A stretch of 64,000 bases of DNA. Source: Coriobacteriia bacterium (GTDB lineage: Bacteria; Actinomycetota; Coriobacteriia; Coriobacteriales; Eggerthellaceae). Where the stretch lies: contig JAUNQF010000001.1 of NCBI GenBank assembly GCA_030536315.1, positions 42,567 through 106,566 of the forward strand. Reading direction: 5' to 3'. The notes beneath the pieces were generated by a model that did no database searches, was not told the origin of the DNA, and saw only the letters and a list, made by a program, of their open reading frames with translations. Position numbers and translations under genes: made by a program. Positions 21,241-34,275 of the stretch are shown here, in pieces (position 1 is the stretch's first letter; every line of letters begins with the position of its first letter).

Positions 21241-21519
21241 ATGCAAACTACATTACGTAAAAATATAACACTAAGCAAGGTTGAATATGAAACTATCAGT
21301 CTATTTGCAAAAAAACAGGGCTTAAGCTTTTCTGAGTTTCTTAGAACAACTGCCCTTGCAGCCGCAGAAAAATCTGAAGAGATTGATCTGCTTGATTTCT
21401 TAACAAAAAATACAGAATTTGTAAGTGCTAAAGAACAAAAAGAATTTGACGAAATGAATATTGATTTTAATAATTTAGAAGGTAGGGAACTTACTATTGA
21501 TGAAGTCCTTCAAGATTAA
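21241..21519 (+). CDS. Ribbon-helix-helix antitoxin (RelB/DUF6290-like)
   Basis: 92 residues from ATG 21241 with GGAGGA at 21232-21237. The start (L-R-K-N-I-T-L-S then Y-E-T-I-S-L-F-A-K-K-Q-G-L) has the beta-strand, helix, helix layout of MetJ/Arc-type DNA-binding antitoxins. The acidic C-terminal half (I-D-L-L-D-F, then E-L-T-I-D-E-V-L) is a typical toxin-wrapping tail. It overlaps the toxin gene by 20 nt. The palindrome over its promoter is the probable target. Confidence 0.85.
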   Translation: MQTTLRKNITLSKVEYETISLFAKKQGLSFSEFLRTTALAAAEKSEEIDLLDFLTKNTEFVSAKEQKEFDEMNIDFNNLEGRELTIDEVLQD

Positions 21520-21781
21520 ATATTCAAAGCAAGCTGAAAAATTTATAAAGAAGAATAGAGCGATAGGCCTTCGATTTATGAAAGCCTTTATTGAAATTTC
21601 AGAAGATCCTTATGAGATTTCAAATTTTGATATCAAGAGATATAAATCTAAGAATTTTAATGACATATTTAGATTGCGAATTGGCCAATATCGTGCTATT
21701 TTTCGAATAGTAGATGAAGAAATTATTATTAAAGTTTTTACTATCGATAAACGCGGCGACGTCTACAAAAAGAAAATTTAA
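21500..21781 (+). CDS. RelE/ParE-family toxin
   Basis: 93 residues from ATG 21500, inside the end of the antitoxin gene. It shows the family order: a first strand (K-I-K-Y-S-K-Q-A-E-K-F), two helices, then the strands Y-K-S-K, F-R-L-R-I-G-Q-Y-R-A-I-F and I-I-I-K-V-F-T-I-D-K-R-G-D-V-Y. The R-I-G-x-Y-R-A and D-K-R segments are the usual RelE-type active-face residues. Activity as an mRNA interferase or gyrase poison cannot be separated by eye. Confidence 0.85.
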   Translation: MKSFKIKYSKQAEKFIKKNRAIGLRFMKAFIEISEDPYEISNFDIKRYKSKNFNDIFRLRIGQYRAIFRIVDEEIIIKVFTIDKRGDVYKKKI

Positions 21782-21829
21782 CTATTGTCGTGAAAATATG
21801 CTCAGAGATAAATTTCAAGTTTTTGATTG

Positions 21830-21838
21830 TGCTATAAT
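21830..21838 (+). promoter_or_regulatory. Extended -10 promoter
   Basis: TGcTATAAT at 21830-21838 lies 15 nt before ATG 21854. The mRNA leader would be under 12 nt and there is no ribosome-binding site, so translation is probably leaderless-type. Confidence 0.55.
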
Positions 21839-21853
21839 ACCAGGCTATAAATC

Positions 21854-23719
21854 ATGAAAGTAAATACAGACATAAATGCGGACAGTTTCCTTTATAGAGT
21901 TAGGCGATTTCTTAGTGATAGATGATATGTTGTTGTCGGAATTTTGCCTTTTATTTTTGGTTTTATAGGTTTTTCTAGACAAGGTTGTGATTTTAGTGAA
22001 GCTGCATATGAAGCAATAGGCCTGTATTTATTTAATTTTGATAAGCCTGAAGATGGTGTTCAGGTACCTTTTCTAATAGAGTTAGCTAGATGAACTGCTC
22101 CAATTGTTACAATTTCTGGAGTAGTTGTTCTTTTGGGTAATTTGATTAATCGTTTTAATAATTGAGTTCTTTATAAATGATGGTCGTTTTTGAATTTAAT
22201 CAAGAAGCTATTTAAATTTGGAAAGCCTTATGTAACGATTGCTTTATATGGAAACGATGATTATGAATCTAAAGTTTTGATATCTAATTTAAAGAAATTT
22301 AATGACACAATAATTGTTAAAGTCCTAAATATGCACAAGCATATTCCACGTGCAGATTTGTACATATTATTTTCCGATGACGAAGACAACTTCGATTTTT
22401 ACCAGAAGCATTCAAAGAAACTTGAAAAGAATTGTCGATTAAATTCCAGAAAAGAAAAGAACAGATTGCTTTCTAGAGATATAGTTAAAAATGATTTCAG
22501 CTGGAAGGGAATTAAGATAAAAGCTGACGAAAGCTTAAAAGATGACAACAAATATATTATTGTTAAAACCGAAAGATATAGCATTAAGGATGACATATCT
22601 GATTACATCACTCTGGTAAACATGCAGGAATTGGGAGCATTTAAGTTTTGACCTTATAGGTGACAGGGGTCTTATTTTAATGAAGAATGTCATCGCAATG
22701 GCTTATGTAAAATTACTTCGGAGCTTATAAAAACTCTTTATAAAAAGAAGTTAATCTTAAAGAATCTCGATTCTACTTTCGTCAAGGATCATGTCGATTA
22801 CTTAGAAATAGGTTCGATATTTCTCAATTATTTAATTAACATCGATAGAGATTATGTCAGTGTATTATGTGACGAGATTAGAAAGAATTCGAAGAAGCTG
22901 AAACAATCCTTAAGATTTTGGAAGCTTAAAAAGTTTTTTCATATTGAAAATAATTATGTAGATGAATTTTCTGAGCGTATTAGTAATAAGGTAATTAATA
23001 ACCTTGAGCAAACAGAATGTATTACTTCGGATAAGTCAAAGACTTTGAGCATTAGCATTATTGGTGATAATGAGATGGCAGAGCATTTATTATTTACTGG
23101 TCTGCAGCTTAATATCTTTAATAAGGATCAAAAATTTACATATAACTTATTTGGTGATTGGGATTCTTATCTAGATAAACACGAAAATATTGTTGATAAA
23201 GCTCATTCACCTAAACTTGTTTCGTATTCTTCGAATATTATTGAGAGCAAGCAGGTTTTAAGAGATTCAGATGTCATTATAGTTTGTTCTGACGATAATC
23301 CAAAAAAGATAGTTGATGATTTGTTGTTGATTACGAAAGATATTCAAATAGATTTGGTTTCTACAAAACAAGACTTATTCTTGAAATATAAATCAAATGA
23401 ATGCGTTAATTTCTATAACTATATTGATAGAATTTCTAACTTCGAGGATTTTGTTGAGGACAACCTTAATATTGATAATGTCTTAAAAGCATTCAATAAT
23501 AAATATGGTGATTCGCTAGATAAAGAGAAATGAAAAGCTTTTGTTAAAAGCTGAAATAATAATGGGTCTCTATACAGGTATAATTATATTTGTCAGGAAG
23601 AGTTCTTTGAGCTTAACGAGAAGTGTTCTACTGATAAACAACTAAGAAAAGAACTTAATCAAATGCGTAAATCTAGATTTAGTGATTTCTATGAGTATCC
23701 AGAGTCTAAATTAGATTAA
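21854..23719 (+). CDS. Membrane protein with two transmembrane helices and two Rossmann-like domains
   Basis: With eight UGA tryptophans (21923, 22091, 22163, 22178, 22649, 22661, 23531, 23552) the frame gives 621 residues. Two membrane helices lie at about residues 24-42 and 78-100. Then comes a segment starting V-T-I-A-L-Y-G-N-D-D-Y with following strands (I-I-V-K-V-L, A-D-L-Y-I-L-F). A second segment starts I-S-I-I-G-D-N-E-M-A-E-H-L-L and is followed by V-I-I-V-C-S-D-D. Both look like TrkA-N/RCK-type nucleotide-binding folds, although the glycine pattern is weak. The C-terminal end (W-K-A-F ... Y-N-Y-I) is helical and recalls RyR-associated proteins. A ligand-gated membrane sensor or channel is a guess. 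It is AT-rich, with no homologous neighbour. Confidence 0.6.
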
Positions 23720-23751
23720 AAAATTAACGGGCAATAATTTAATCTTTTTGG

Positions 23752-23881
23752 TATTATAGGGGTGTTGCGAGAGGTTCGCAGCACGTTGCTTTCAGCAGCG
23801 GAGAAAATCATTGAATTTTATGAAAGAAATTTAAATGTAGTAAAAATTGAATAGGGTAAAAAGGTCGATACGATTGGAGTT
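23752..23881 (+). promoter_or_regulatory. Promoter and leader of rho
   Basis: TATTAT at 23752-23757 is a likely -10. About 115 nt of leader follow, including a GC-rich stretch with a short hairpin (around TTGCT/AGCAG near 23787-23800). Rho is autoregulated in several bacteria through its leader; here this is only suggested by the leader length. Confidence 0.35.
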
Positions 23882-25418
<1,537 letters not shown>

Positions 25419-25426
<8 letters not shown>

Positions 25427-27410
25427 AGTTAATTGACCAAAGCGCGCAGTTGTTACGGCTGGCATGCCTTATGGAAATAAGAGCTTGCATTTTGGCCATG
25501 TAGGTGGTGTTTTCGTTCCTGCTGATTGCTTCGCGCGATTCCTTAAAGATAGAATTGGGCCAGAAAATGTTCGATTTGTTTCTGGCACGGATTGCTTTGG
25601 GTCTCCGATTGACGAAGGTTATCGTAAGTTGAAGGAAGCCGGAAAGTTTGACGGGACTATTGAAGAATACGTTCAAAAGAATCATGACGATCAAGTTGCA
25701 ACTCTCAAAAAATATGACATTGAGCTTTCAATTTTTGAGGGAAGTGGAATTGGTCTTTGTGGCGAAGTTCATCAGCAACTTACAAACGAAGTTTTAGAAG
25801 CACTCTATGCTAACGGTTGGCTTAAGTCAATTGATTCTAAACAGTTCTATGACCCAGAAGCTAAGATGTTTTTGAACGGACGTCAGGTTGTTGGAAGATG
25901 CCCTGTAGCAGGTTGTAAGAGTGAGCAAGCTTATGCTGACGAATGCAGTCTTGGTCACAGTTATGCGCCTCAGGATTTAATTGCTCCGAAGTCAAGCGTG
26001 ACTGGTGTTGTTCCAGAAATGCGAACGGTTAAAAATTGGTATTTTGATTTGCCGGCCTATCGAAAGTTTTTGCAAAGTCAAGTTGACTTGATGCGCAAGG
26101 ATGAAAATGTTCGCGACGTCGTTTCAAATGACATCGCTGAATTTTTGGCGGCCCCTGTAATTTTTGTCAAGAACGAATGCTTCGACGATTACAAAAAATT
26201 AGAAGGAAAAATGCCGAAGCATAAATACACTGCGGCCGAAGGCAACAAACAAAGTTTCACAATTGAGTTTGAAACAATCGATGATAGAGACCTTGCTCGC
26301 GAAGTTCTGGCCGAGTCTGGAATTCGCTTCCGAACTGGTAAAACGCTAGTGCCATTTAGACTAACTGGCAACGCTGCTTGGGGAGTTAAAGCTCCAAACT
26401 TAGATGGAGACACAAAAGATTTAACAGTTTGATGTTGGCCAGAAAGTTTGTGGGCACCAATTTCTTTTACAATGGCGGCAAACGAAAAGATGAATTCTGA
26501 TCTTGATTGAAAAGATTTTTGAGCAAGCGAAGATGCGACCGTTTATCAATTCATCGGTCAAGACAATATTTATTTTTACGGAGTTGCGCAACCCGCTTTG
26601 TTTGATGCATTCCAAAATTTGCGTGATGGAAAAATCGCGAAGAACAAATTCGAAGGTCTTCGTCAAACAACTTTGGTTGCGAACCATCATGTGTTGTTTG
26701 GAAACACTAAGGCTTCATCGAGTGGAGCGGTAAAACCTCCAAGTGCCGATGAGCTTCTTGAATATTATACTTCTGACCAGCTAAGAGCTCATTGGTTGGC
26801 TCTTGGTCTTGCGCAAAAATCAGTTTCATTTTCACCTAAACCATTTGAAGCTGACGAAGCGAAGCGTAATGATCCGCGAGTTGCAGACCCAGTTCTTAAA
26901 GAAGGAACTCTTCTTACGAATGTGTTTAATCGTTTTGCCCGTTCGTGTTTTTATACAGCACAAAAATTCCGCAATTGCGAAGTAAAGTTGACGCCAGTTG
27001 ATGAAGAGATTCGAAATGTTGTAATTCAAACGGCTGAAAAATATGAAATGCTCATGCATAAAACAGAACTTTATTCTGTAATGCAGCTCATGGACGAATA
27101 CATTCGTTTTGCAAATAAGTATTGGTCGGATAACGCCGGCAAGATTGAAGATAATGACGATGCATTTTTGGACAATCTTCTATCAAACTCATTTTACATG
27201 TTATATGCTGCGGCTTTGATGATGCATCCAATCGTGCCGAAGGGCTGTGAAAAAATTGCGGAATGCATGAACATCGAAACTTTGGAATTTTTCAACTGAG
27301 AAATCTTTTATAATATAGATAAAGAAATGTTTAATGGACAAACATTTAAAGTACAAGAGCTTCCGCCCCGCTTCGATTTTTTCAGGAAGCACGAAAGTCA
27401 GTTTAAATAG
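25419..27410 (+). CDS. metG: Methionyl-tRNA synthetase with degenerate KMSKS loop
   Basis: ATG 25419 overlaps rho. UGA tryptophans at 25434, 26430, 26508, 26520 and 27297 give 663 residues. The class I signature is H-F-G-H at residues 24-27, after G-M-P-Y-G-N-K-S. A zinc-knuckle-like C-P-V-A-G-C ... D-E-C region lies near 160-175. W-C-W-P-E-S and the anticodon-binding helical domain (N-V-F-N-R-F-A-R-S) follow. Where KMSKS is expected (about residue 430) the sequence reads T-K-A-S-S-S-G. I recall similar K-x-S-S-S loops in Coriobacteriia-type enzymes, so it is probably still a MetRS. No second copy is in the window. Confidence 0.85.
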
Positions 27411-27421
27411 AAAGGAAAATT

Positions 27422-27970
27422 ATGAGTACAGGAATGATTATTTTAATTGTTGTAGTTGCAGTTTTGCTTATCATCGCAATTTGGGCAATCTCGGTTAACA
27501 ATGCTGTTAAGCGTGCAGGCTTAAAATGTGACGAAGCAATGTCCGGCATCGACGTCGCCCTCGAAAAGAGGCATGACATGCTTACTAAACTTTTGGACAC
27601 AGCTAAAAAGTATGCTGAGCATGAAAAGTCAACAATCTTAAAGTCTGTTGAACTTCGTAAGGATGCTCCAATTGCACAAAAAGTTGAAAATGCAAACAAA
27701 CTTGATAGTGCGCAAAACTACCTATTCGGTTTGATGGAAAATTATCCAGACCTAAAGGCAAGTGTAAACTACGAAGAACTTCAACAGGGCATTATGGATG
27801 CCGAAGAACATCTTCAAGCTTCACGTCGTGCTTACAATGCGGCTGCTACTCAATACAATAATTATCACGTTACTTTCCCAAATAGCTTGATTGCAAACCG
27901 CATTAAGCCAGAAAAACGTGAATATTTTGAAGCTTCTGCTGAGAAAAAAGAAGACGTTAAGATTAAATAA
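27422..27970 (+). CDS. LemA family protein
   Basis: 182 residues with a single N-terminal membrane helix (about residues 5-25), the short N-N-A-V-K-R-A linker, then the long helical bundle of LemA (A-M-S-G-I-D-V-A-L-E-K-R-H-D-M-L). The end keeps the A-A-x-x-Y-N-x-x-x-x-x-F-P motif. The biochemical role of LemA is unknown. It is commonly next to genes with DUF3137 or other membrane domains, as here, and lies 11 nt after metG with AAAGGA in front of the ATG. Confidence 0.9.
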   Translation: MSTGMIILIVVVAVLLIIAIWAISVNNAVKRAGLKCDEAMSGIDVALEKRHDMLTKLLDTAKKYAEHEKSTILKSVELRKDAPIAQKVENANKLDSAQNYLFGLMENYPDLKASVNYEELQQGIMDAEEHLQASRRAYNAAATQYNNYHVTFPNSLIANRIKPEKREYFEASAEKKEDVKIK

Positions 27971-27973
27971 TAA

Positions 27974-29878
27974 ATGTCTGAAAATCTTTTAATAGCGTTC
28001 CTTATTGGAACAGTCATAATTGTTCTTTGTGTTTTTGCTCTTTATAAGTATCGAAACACTCGTACAAAAAAAAGAGCAAAATCACGAGAACAAAATAATG
28101 CATGATACAAAATTAAACGTAGGTTAATAAATTCTGTTTTAGTTGGAATTATTATTGGAACAGTTATTGCAGAATTTAGCACATCTGTTATGTATGCTGA
28201 ATCTGGAGAATGGATAATTCAGCATTTTGCTTCGACTATTGGTAGCACAATTTTTCCTACTGTAGTTTTTGCATTTATGTTTGGCCCTATGTTTGAACGC
28301 GTCAAAAAAAATGTTTTGGTGCGTAATCAAGATCGCTCAATTTATTCGCTTCTTCGCACATTTGGCAAAATTTTTATTTGCATTGCGCCGTTTTTGATTT
28401 GCTTTATTATGTCTAAGTTGGGTATAAGTTCGAGGATTGCTGATCCAATTTTAATGTTGGGAGTGGCGGTATCGCTAATAATTTCACTTATATTTTTTAA
28501 AATCAGAAACGGAAATATTGAAAAGGGAATTAGGGAAGGATGCAAAAAGTTTCCAAATTTTGAAAGTGTTGCACAAAACAGAATTAATGAACGTGAAATT
28601 ATTGATTGTATCACCTGCGATTCCGTTGAAACTGAGCATAATTTTGTTATCAAGAATGATATAACCGATGTTGGATTTTCTTGTGTAAATTTTAAAACAA
28701 TAGTAGGCAAGCGTGGTTCTTCGGTGACTGATCCTGCCGAAGCAATTCATTACAAACTTTCGAAAAAGTGCAAAAGCCCTATCATTTGTACATTTGACGA
28801 AGAGATTACCGATTCTCCAATGCCAATTGTTGAAACTGAAAATCCTGCTTTCAATAATGAGTTTACAACTTATTGTGAAAAAGCCTCGGATGCATTTTAT
28901 ATTTTGACTCCGCAAATTATGGAGCAAATGATTGAGGCTCAAAAAATTTACAAGCGTCTTGTTTTCAACTTCGATGGGGATAATCTTTACATAATTATTT
29001 ATCACGATAAATTTAAACGCGCTTTAGCTAAAAAAGATTTCGACGCTGCATTTAATGGCGTCAACGAAATGCTCGGTTACCTCATCTTCGATAGTATTGC
29101 ATTACCTGGTGCCCATAAAGAAAAAGTTCGAAAGGCAAAGGACTTAATTAGCGAAGAAACCAAAGTTAAAAACGAAGCCGTTACGCGTGCCAGTTCTTCG
29201 AGGTTTAAAAAGGGATTGAAAATTGGTGCCCTTGTCCTTGGCGCAATAATTGTTTTGAATCTTTTCTTTTTGACTCTTTCATTTTGCGCTTTTAATGAAA
29301 GCACTGTCCGAGATATGTCAAGCGGAACAAATTCTACACCTACAACTGAAGAAATTTCAAAAATCCAAACTTATTTAAAGCAAAAGTATGGGCAGGATTT
29401 CGCTGCTCCTTCAACTTCGTATTATTCCAAGTATGAAAGTAATTATTACACAAGAGTGTCAGGTCAATTTAGTGACGCAAATGGTTATTCATTTTATGCG
29501 CAGTCACAATTATGAAATGATGATAGTCAAGGAATTGAGTTTAGTGATGATTATCAATCTTCGCAGTATGATAAAATTATTGAGCAACAAATATTGGCAA
29601 TAAATTCTAATATTGATCACCTATATTTTGCAAGTGGTCCTTTTACTGACAAATTTAATAGCATCGAAGATTTTTTGAATAAAAAGACAGACTTGTATAT
29701 TTCAATTTATTTGAAGGAATCATTTGGAGAAATTAATGCGGATACTTCGCTGGAATTGTCTAAACAAATTGTTGCAACAACTAATATTAAAGATGCATAT
29801 TTTAATTATTACAATGAAAATGACCGGAACAAGCAATGCGCCTATCGCTATAAAAATGGCGAATACTATATTTCTTAA
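27974..29878 (+). CDS. DUF3137 membrane protein with extracytoplasmic C-terminal domain
   Basis: ATG 27974, UGA tryptophans (one near 28103, one at 29513), 634 residues. The order is a first helix (5-24), a basic segment, about four more helices to residue 180, then a soluble DUF3137 region with the diagnostic pattern E-N-P-A-F-N-x-E-F, A-F-Y-I-L-T-P-Q-I-M and L-Y-I-I-I-Y. Another helix (about 415-440) follows, then some 190 residues of Ser/Tyr/Asn-rich sequence probably outside the cell. The following gene is a paralogue lacking this last domain. It starts 3 nt after lemA, so the two are surely co-transcribed. Function unknown. Confidence 0.8.
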
Positions 29879-29892
29879 TGATTGGAGCTTAG

Positions 29893-31233
29893 GTGTTTAA
29901 CAATCTTTGAATACCACTTATTGGAGGCGTTGTAATAATTATTGTTGCCGTTTATGTTTTAGCAACTTACAAAAAACGATACACGAGGAAAAGGGCAAAC
30001 GACAGGTTAACAAATAATTCGAGATTTAGACTTAAACGAAGAATTGTTTACTCCGCAATGGTTGGATTAATAATTGGTACGGCTGTTGCAGAATATATTG
30101 TTATTACTGAGTACAACATGCTTGGTTTTTGACGACCTGAAAGTTTTTTGATTTTCCTTTTTGTTACTCTTGTAGCGTCATGTACAATTTGGCCAGTTAT
30201 TGGTCCATTTTATGAAACAATTCGACGAAATATTTTGGTCAAAAATCAAGATTTTTCACTTAATGCTATTTTAAAAACCATTGGTAAAATTATACTTTCG
30301 GCTCTTCCAATTACGTTTGCATTTTTTGGTGGAATTTTAATAAACAACGAAATTATTATGAAGATTATATTTGGTGGTGGTTTTGTTGGTTCGTCAGTGA
30401 TTGTTATGCTTTTTTTGGCGAAGCGCACTCGAAGCATCAATGCCGGCATTCGTTTGGGGTGCAAGGCAAATCCAAACATCGAAGCAGTTTGGCACAATAA
30501 TATTACCGCTCACGACATTATGGATTGTGTAAGTTGTGATAGTTCTTCGTTAACTTATAATTTTGTTATCAAGCATGACATTGCCGATGTTAGTTTTTCA
30601 ACCGCGAATTTTAGAACAGCAACTTCTACAAATATGGGCTCGGCCGATCACGCTGAAGTTGTCCATTATAAAATTTCGAAGAAATGCAAAAGTCCGATAA
30701 TTTGCACATTCGATAAAGAGCTTACAGATTCGCCGCTTCCAATTGTTGAAACCGAAAACCCTGCCTTTAATAAGGAGTTCACAACTTTTTGCGAAAAAGA
30801 CGATGATGCTTTTTATATTTTGACTCCTCAAGTTATGGAAAAGATGATCGATGCTGCAAAAACGTATAAGCGTGTAATTTATAATTTTGACGAAGATGAT
30901 CTTTTTATCATTATTTATCACGATAAGTTTTTAGATGCTCTTAAGAAAAATGATGTTAGTGGAGCATTTGATGGTATGAAGCAGTTGGTTAATGACCTCG
31001 TTTATAAAAACATTGCGAAGCCTGGCGCTCATGTTAAAGCCACTCCTCTTTCTGAAGAGGACCCTGATAAATTCACTACTGATGCCGAAGAACAGGCAAG
31101 TCAAGGGGTTAAAGTTAGCCAAAAATCTATTCAAGTTAACCCCAAGAAAATGTGGTTTTTCTTCATAGCAATTTTTGCCGTTGTGATAATTTCCAACATT
31201 GTAATTTTCGGTATTGTTTTCTACTTTATATAA
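29893..31233 (+). CDS. DUF3137 membrane protein, paralogue of the preceding gene
   Basis: GTG 29893, preceded by GGAG at 29884-29887, with two UGA tryptophans (W-I-P near the start, and W-R-P), gives 446 residues. It repeats the layout of its neighbour: N-terminal helix, basic loop, a set of helices, DUF3137 core (S-K-K-C-K-S-P-I-I-C-T-F, then E-N-P-A-F-N-K-E-F and A-F-Y-I-L-T-P-Q-V-M), and a final membrane helix that closes the protein. A tandem duplication is clear from the shared motifs. The two copies may act as a heteromer with LemA, which is inference. Confidence 0.8.
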
Positions 31234-31251
31234 TTTATAATTAACACCCTA

Positions 31252-34251
31252 ATGTTAGAGTTAAAAGAAATATCGAAGTCCTACACCACTGGCGATTTTA
31301 CGCAAAAGGCGCTCGATAAAGTTTCGGTGACTTTTCGAGATAGCGAATTTGTGGCTGTGCTTGGTCCAAGTGGTAGTGGTAAAACAACGATGTTAAATGT
31401 CATCGGCGGTCTTGATCATTATGATAGCGGCGATTTGCTTATTAACGGTAAGTCCACCAAAGAATTTAAAGATCAAGATTGGGACCATTACCGCAACAAT
31501 CAAGTTGGCTTCGTTTTTCAAAACTACAATTTAATTCCGCATCAAAGCGTGCTTTCTAATGTTGAGCTTGCGCTTACACTTTCGGGGATTTCGACTTCGG
31601 AGCGCAAAGAACGTGCGAAGAAAGCCCTGGATGAAGTTGGTTTAAGCGAGCACATCGAAAAGAAGCCGAATCAACTTTCAGGCGGTCAGCAGCAACGTGT
31701 TGCAATTGCTCGTGCGATTGTAAACGACCCTAACATTGTTTTTGCCGATGAGCCGACCGGTGCGCTCGATACAAAAACAAGCATCCAAATTATGGACATC
31801 CTCAAAAAAATTGCGAAGGATCGTCTTGTTGTTATGGTTACTCACAATCCAGAAATTGCGAATAAATATGCAACGCGAATTGTTAATTTGAAGGATGCCA
31901 AAATTGTTGGTGATTCAAAACCTTATAAGCCAAAAAAAGGCGATGCAAAAAAATTCCGTAAGCTTCTTGAAAAAGGAAAAACTGCGATGAGTTTTAGAAC
32001 TGCTCTATCTCTTTCCTTCGCAAATTTGATGGGCAAAAAGGGTCGAACTTTTATGACGGCTTTTGCGGGAAGCATCGGCATCATTGGTATTTCGGCAATT
32101 TTAGCCCTCTCAACAGGCACTAATGAATACATTGATCACGTTCAAAAGAATACGCTTTCGCAATATCCGCTCTATATTACTCGTTCAAAATCTTTTGTTA
32201 GTGAATTTAGTGACATGGCGAAGGGCAGTGGCGGCCTTTCAAACATGATTCAAGAGATGCGCCATAATAATCAAGAGGCTGGAAAAATTGGTGTTAGAAC
32301 TTTTCTGTCAAAGATGCTTGCAACAAGTGGCGACAATGATCTTAAGTCTCTCAAGAAATTCATAGATTCGAATTCGACCGACATGATGGAAAATGTCGAT
32401 TCGATCGAATACACTTATCGCGCGCAGCCAATCATCTACGCCAATGATAAATATGGAGTCCGCGAAGTTTTTCCTTCGGGGACTTTAACATCCACAACAA
32501 TTGGCACAACAGGTTCGGGCTATACTTCGGCTTCGCAAAATTACAGCAGTGGAGGCATGAGTTCGCTTAGTGGCTTTAGTTCTCTTCCAAAAAGCGATAA
32601 GCTTTATAAAGATGTTTACACTGTAGCTGCAGGTCATTGGCCTGAAAATTCGGATGAATGCGTCTTGGTTACAACTCAGGATGGATCAATTTATGATTTA
32701 ATGCTCTACATTTTGGGTTTTCGAGACAAGAAAGAAATGGAAGATGCGCTTGACAGTTTTATGAAAGATGAAAAGGTTAACTTGCCAGAGGAATATGATG
32801 ATCTTAATTACGATGATATTCTTGGTCATACTTTCAAAATTGTTAACGCTTATGATATGTATGAATACAACAGCGCAAAAGGTGTTTGGATTGACAAGTC
32901 TTCAAACGAAGATTTCGCTCAGCAAGCCGTTGCTAAAGGCAAGGACTTAAAAATTGTTGGAATTGTTAATCCTCCCGAAGGAAACAACGTAGCTCTTTCG
33001 CTTAGTCCTGGAATTAATTTTTCTTACGACCTAAACGAAGAAAGCATCAACGCAGCTGGAAATAGTCAAATTGTTAAAGACCAAATGTCGAAGCCCGAAG
33101 TCGACGTCCTTACTGGTAAAACTTTCGTTGAAGAAAAGAAAGACATGGGTTTTGATACTTCCGATTTTATGCCTGCTGTAAGTTTCGATGCATCAAGTAT
33201 GAAAGATATTGACATTGTTGGAATTATTAAAACTGCAATGTCTAGCGAAACTATCGGCAAAATTATTGAGAATTGCACAATTCTTGATTTAAAAAATCCA
33301 GACGTTAAACAATCTGTGATAGATACAATTTATGCTTATGTTGCTTGAGCGGCGGAGCAACCAGCGACAGAAGAGCCAACACCTGAGAAGTTTTTCGAAA
33401 CCGAAATTGGTCAAACCATGCTTGCTTATATTTGCGCCAAGGCTAGCATAGCTTCGACACCTGCAATTGTTGAAGGAATCCAAGGCATTGTTGGTCAGGT
33501 AGTTCATGGTGTTACAACCGCAATCGCTGAAAAAATGATGGCGGCAATGAGTAGCATCGATATGGATTTCAACATCTCGTCCGATCAAATGATGCAACTT
33601 GCAAAACTTATGAGTGGTTCAGGCAGCCGTTCCTACGAAGGAAACCTAGCTGATTTCGGTTACGCCGATCTTGAAAATCCGGTTTCGATAATTATTTATC
33701 CAAATGATTTTTATGCGAAAGAAATTATTTCTAACAAGATCGATGGCTACAATGATGAGCAACAGGAATCTGGCCACGAAGAAAAAGTCATCTCTTACAC
33801 CGATTATGCCAAGCTTCTTATGTCTTCGCTGACTACCGTAATTGATATGATTACCGCGGTGCTTGTCGCATTCGTTGCAATTTCGCTTGTTGTATCTTCA
33901 ATCATGATTGGAATTATTACTTACATTTCAGTTCTTGAACGCCGGCGAGAAATTGGTATCCTTCGTGCAATTGGTGCCCGCAAACGAGACATCTTCAACG
34001 TCTTTAACGCAGAAACTTTCATCATTGGTCTTATCGCGGGTTTCATCGGTATTGGATTTACAGCCATTGGATGCATACCTGCAAACATAATTGCCCACGC
34101 CGCATTTAACGTTCAATATGACATAGCCATTTTGCCTATTTGAGGTGCAATTGTCCTTATTTTCATCAGCGTATTTCTAACATTTATCGCTGGTCTCATA
34201 CCTTCGACATCAGCCTCGAAAAAAGACCCAGTCGAAGCCATTAATTCATAA
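31252..34251 (+). CDS. MacB/FtsX-type ABC transporter, ATPase fused to permease
   Basis: With UGA Trp at 33346 and 34141 the frame gives 999 residues. An N-terminal ATPase has Walker A G-P-S-G-S-G-K-T-T (38-46), signature L-S-G-G-Q-Q-Q-R near 142, Walker B F-A-D-E-P-T near 163 and an H-loop V-T-H-N. Then come one helix (F-A-G-S-I-G-I-I-G-I-S), a very large extracytoplasmic domain (about 560 residues) and the three-helix FtsX end (E-R-R-R-E-I-G-I-L-R-A-I-G-A). This is the mechanotransmission type of exporter, acting on lipids, peptides or lipoproteins rather than importing. No accessory periplasmic adaptor is seen. The start has no clear ribosome-binding site. Confidence 0.9.
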
Positions 34252-34275
34252 AAGGCATTTTTGAAAGGAGCTTTT

